Positions 63,850 to 64,000 of a stretch of 64,000 bases of DNA are shown here, in pieces. The stretch comes from Pedobacter miscanthi (lineage in GTDB: Bacteria; Bacteroidota; Bacteroidia; Sphingobacteriales; Sphingobacteriaceae), in NCBI RefSeq assembly GCF_003315595.1, contig NZ_QNQU01000007.1, positions 124,001 to 188,000 on the forward strand, given 5' to 3'. Position 1 is the first letter of the stretch. The number at the start of each line of letters is the position of its first letter. Below the pieces are notes generated by a model, which did no database searches, was not told where the DNA came from, and saw nothing but the letters and a program-made list of their open reading frames with translations. The position numbers were made by a program, and so were the translations under genes.

Positions 63850-64000
63850 CTATGGTTTAAAATCACTATCGCTTATATCTTCATTGATTTTTAGCTCAAC
63901 AACACTAAGGGTTTGGGATGAATCTTTATCGCCCATTTTGATTTCTGATGCAAAGGTTAAGCCTGATACTTTTTTATAACTAATATATAATGTGGTAGCG
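63850..64000 (-). CDS. C-terminus of a protein continuing beyond the right edge
   Basis: Reading leftward from the edge, a frame of 50 codons ends with a TAG at 63850. It reads YISYKKVSGLTFASEIKMGD and ends VVELKINEDISDSDFKP. The form (YKKVSGLTFASEIK, then a V-rich strand and IN..ISDSDFK) resembles the C-termini of outer-membrane lipoprotein-sorting or LolA-like domains. An overlapping plus-strand frame at 63689-63979 is judged a shadow. Confidence 0.6.
   Translation of the reverse strand, partial: ATTLYISYKKVSGLTFASEIKMGDKDSSQTLSVVELKINEDISDSDFKP

Noticed and set aside
63689..63979. 96-codon plus-strand ORF with two hydrophobic stretches
   Set aside because: The opposite strand reads as a convincing protein C-terminus over the same bases; the plus frame looks like its shadow.

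Overview
The window looks like chromosomal DNA of a Bacteroidota member, most likely family Sphingobacteriaceae (Pedobacter-like). Supporting signs are two SusC/SusD pairs each driven by an ECF sigma factor and a FecR anti-sigma factor, promoters with a nAnnTTTG -7 element, A-rich leaders in place of strong Shine-Dalgarno sites, and many glycan-active secreted enzymes. Almost all genes lie on the minus strand. The assignment rests on gene content and recalled family features, not on a database search.

1-14.1 kb: a glycan-degradation cluster read right to left. A LacI-type regulator is followed by a PL8 polysaccharide lyase, a ROK sugar kinase, a GH99/GH71-like hydrolase, a GH92 alpha-mannosidase, an alginate-lyase-like/beta-helix fusion, a GDSL esterase fused to an alpha/beta hydrolase, and a GH95-like enzyme cut by the left edge. 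Uronic-acid lyases together with alpha-mannosidases and an esterase point to an acylated, uronate- and mannose-containing polysaccharide. No SusC/D gene lies inside this block.

14.5-26.6 kb: an ECF sigma/FecR-controlled operon encoding SusC (with STN domain), SusD, a DUF4843 lipoprotein, a PKD-like lipoprotein, a small ORF and a large zinc metalloprotease. It carries no glycan enzyme, so a peptide, protein or metal-related substrate is as likely as a glycan.

27-39.5 kb: a redox/stress region. Three AhpD-like carboxymuconolactone decarboxylase paralogues, a shortened fourth relative and a DUF417 (RclC-like) membrane protein all share the same upstream arrangement: two TTCCCGA half-sites exactly 21 bp apart, just upstream of a nAnnTTTG promoter. 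An AraC-family regulator sits next to them, and I infer it controls all five. The region also holds a putative PD-(D/E)XK-fold DUF6615-like protein, an SDR, a sigma/zinc-finger anti-sigma pair, a monooxygenase, a double-spondin lipoprotein, a peroxiredoxin-like protein, a thioredoxin and a DoxX protein.

39.5-45.3 kb: a plastic segment. It contains an ISL3-type transposase relic, serC-DUF1015 with a divergent Lrp regulator, a tyrosine recombinase next to the 3' end of a tRNA gene with its terminator (a probable attachment site), and a degenerate 21-bp tandem repeat.

45.4-55 kb: a second ECF sigma/FecR/SusC/SusD operon ending in two TlpA-like thioredoxin-fold proteins. 55-64 kb: a SYLF-domain protein, a polytopic patatin-like phospholipase, an ABC-F ATPase, several small conserved proteins, a REP-like palindrome, three tandem ~280-bp noncoding repeats and, at the right edge, the C-terminus of a minus-strand protein.
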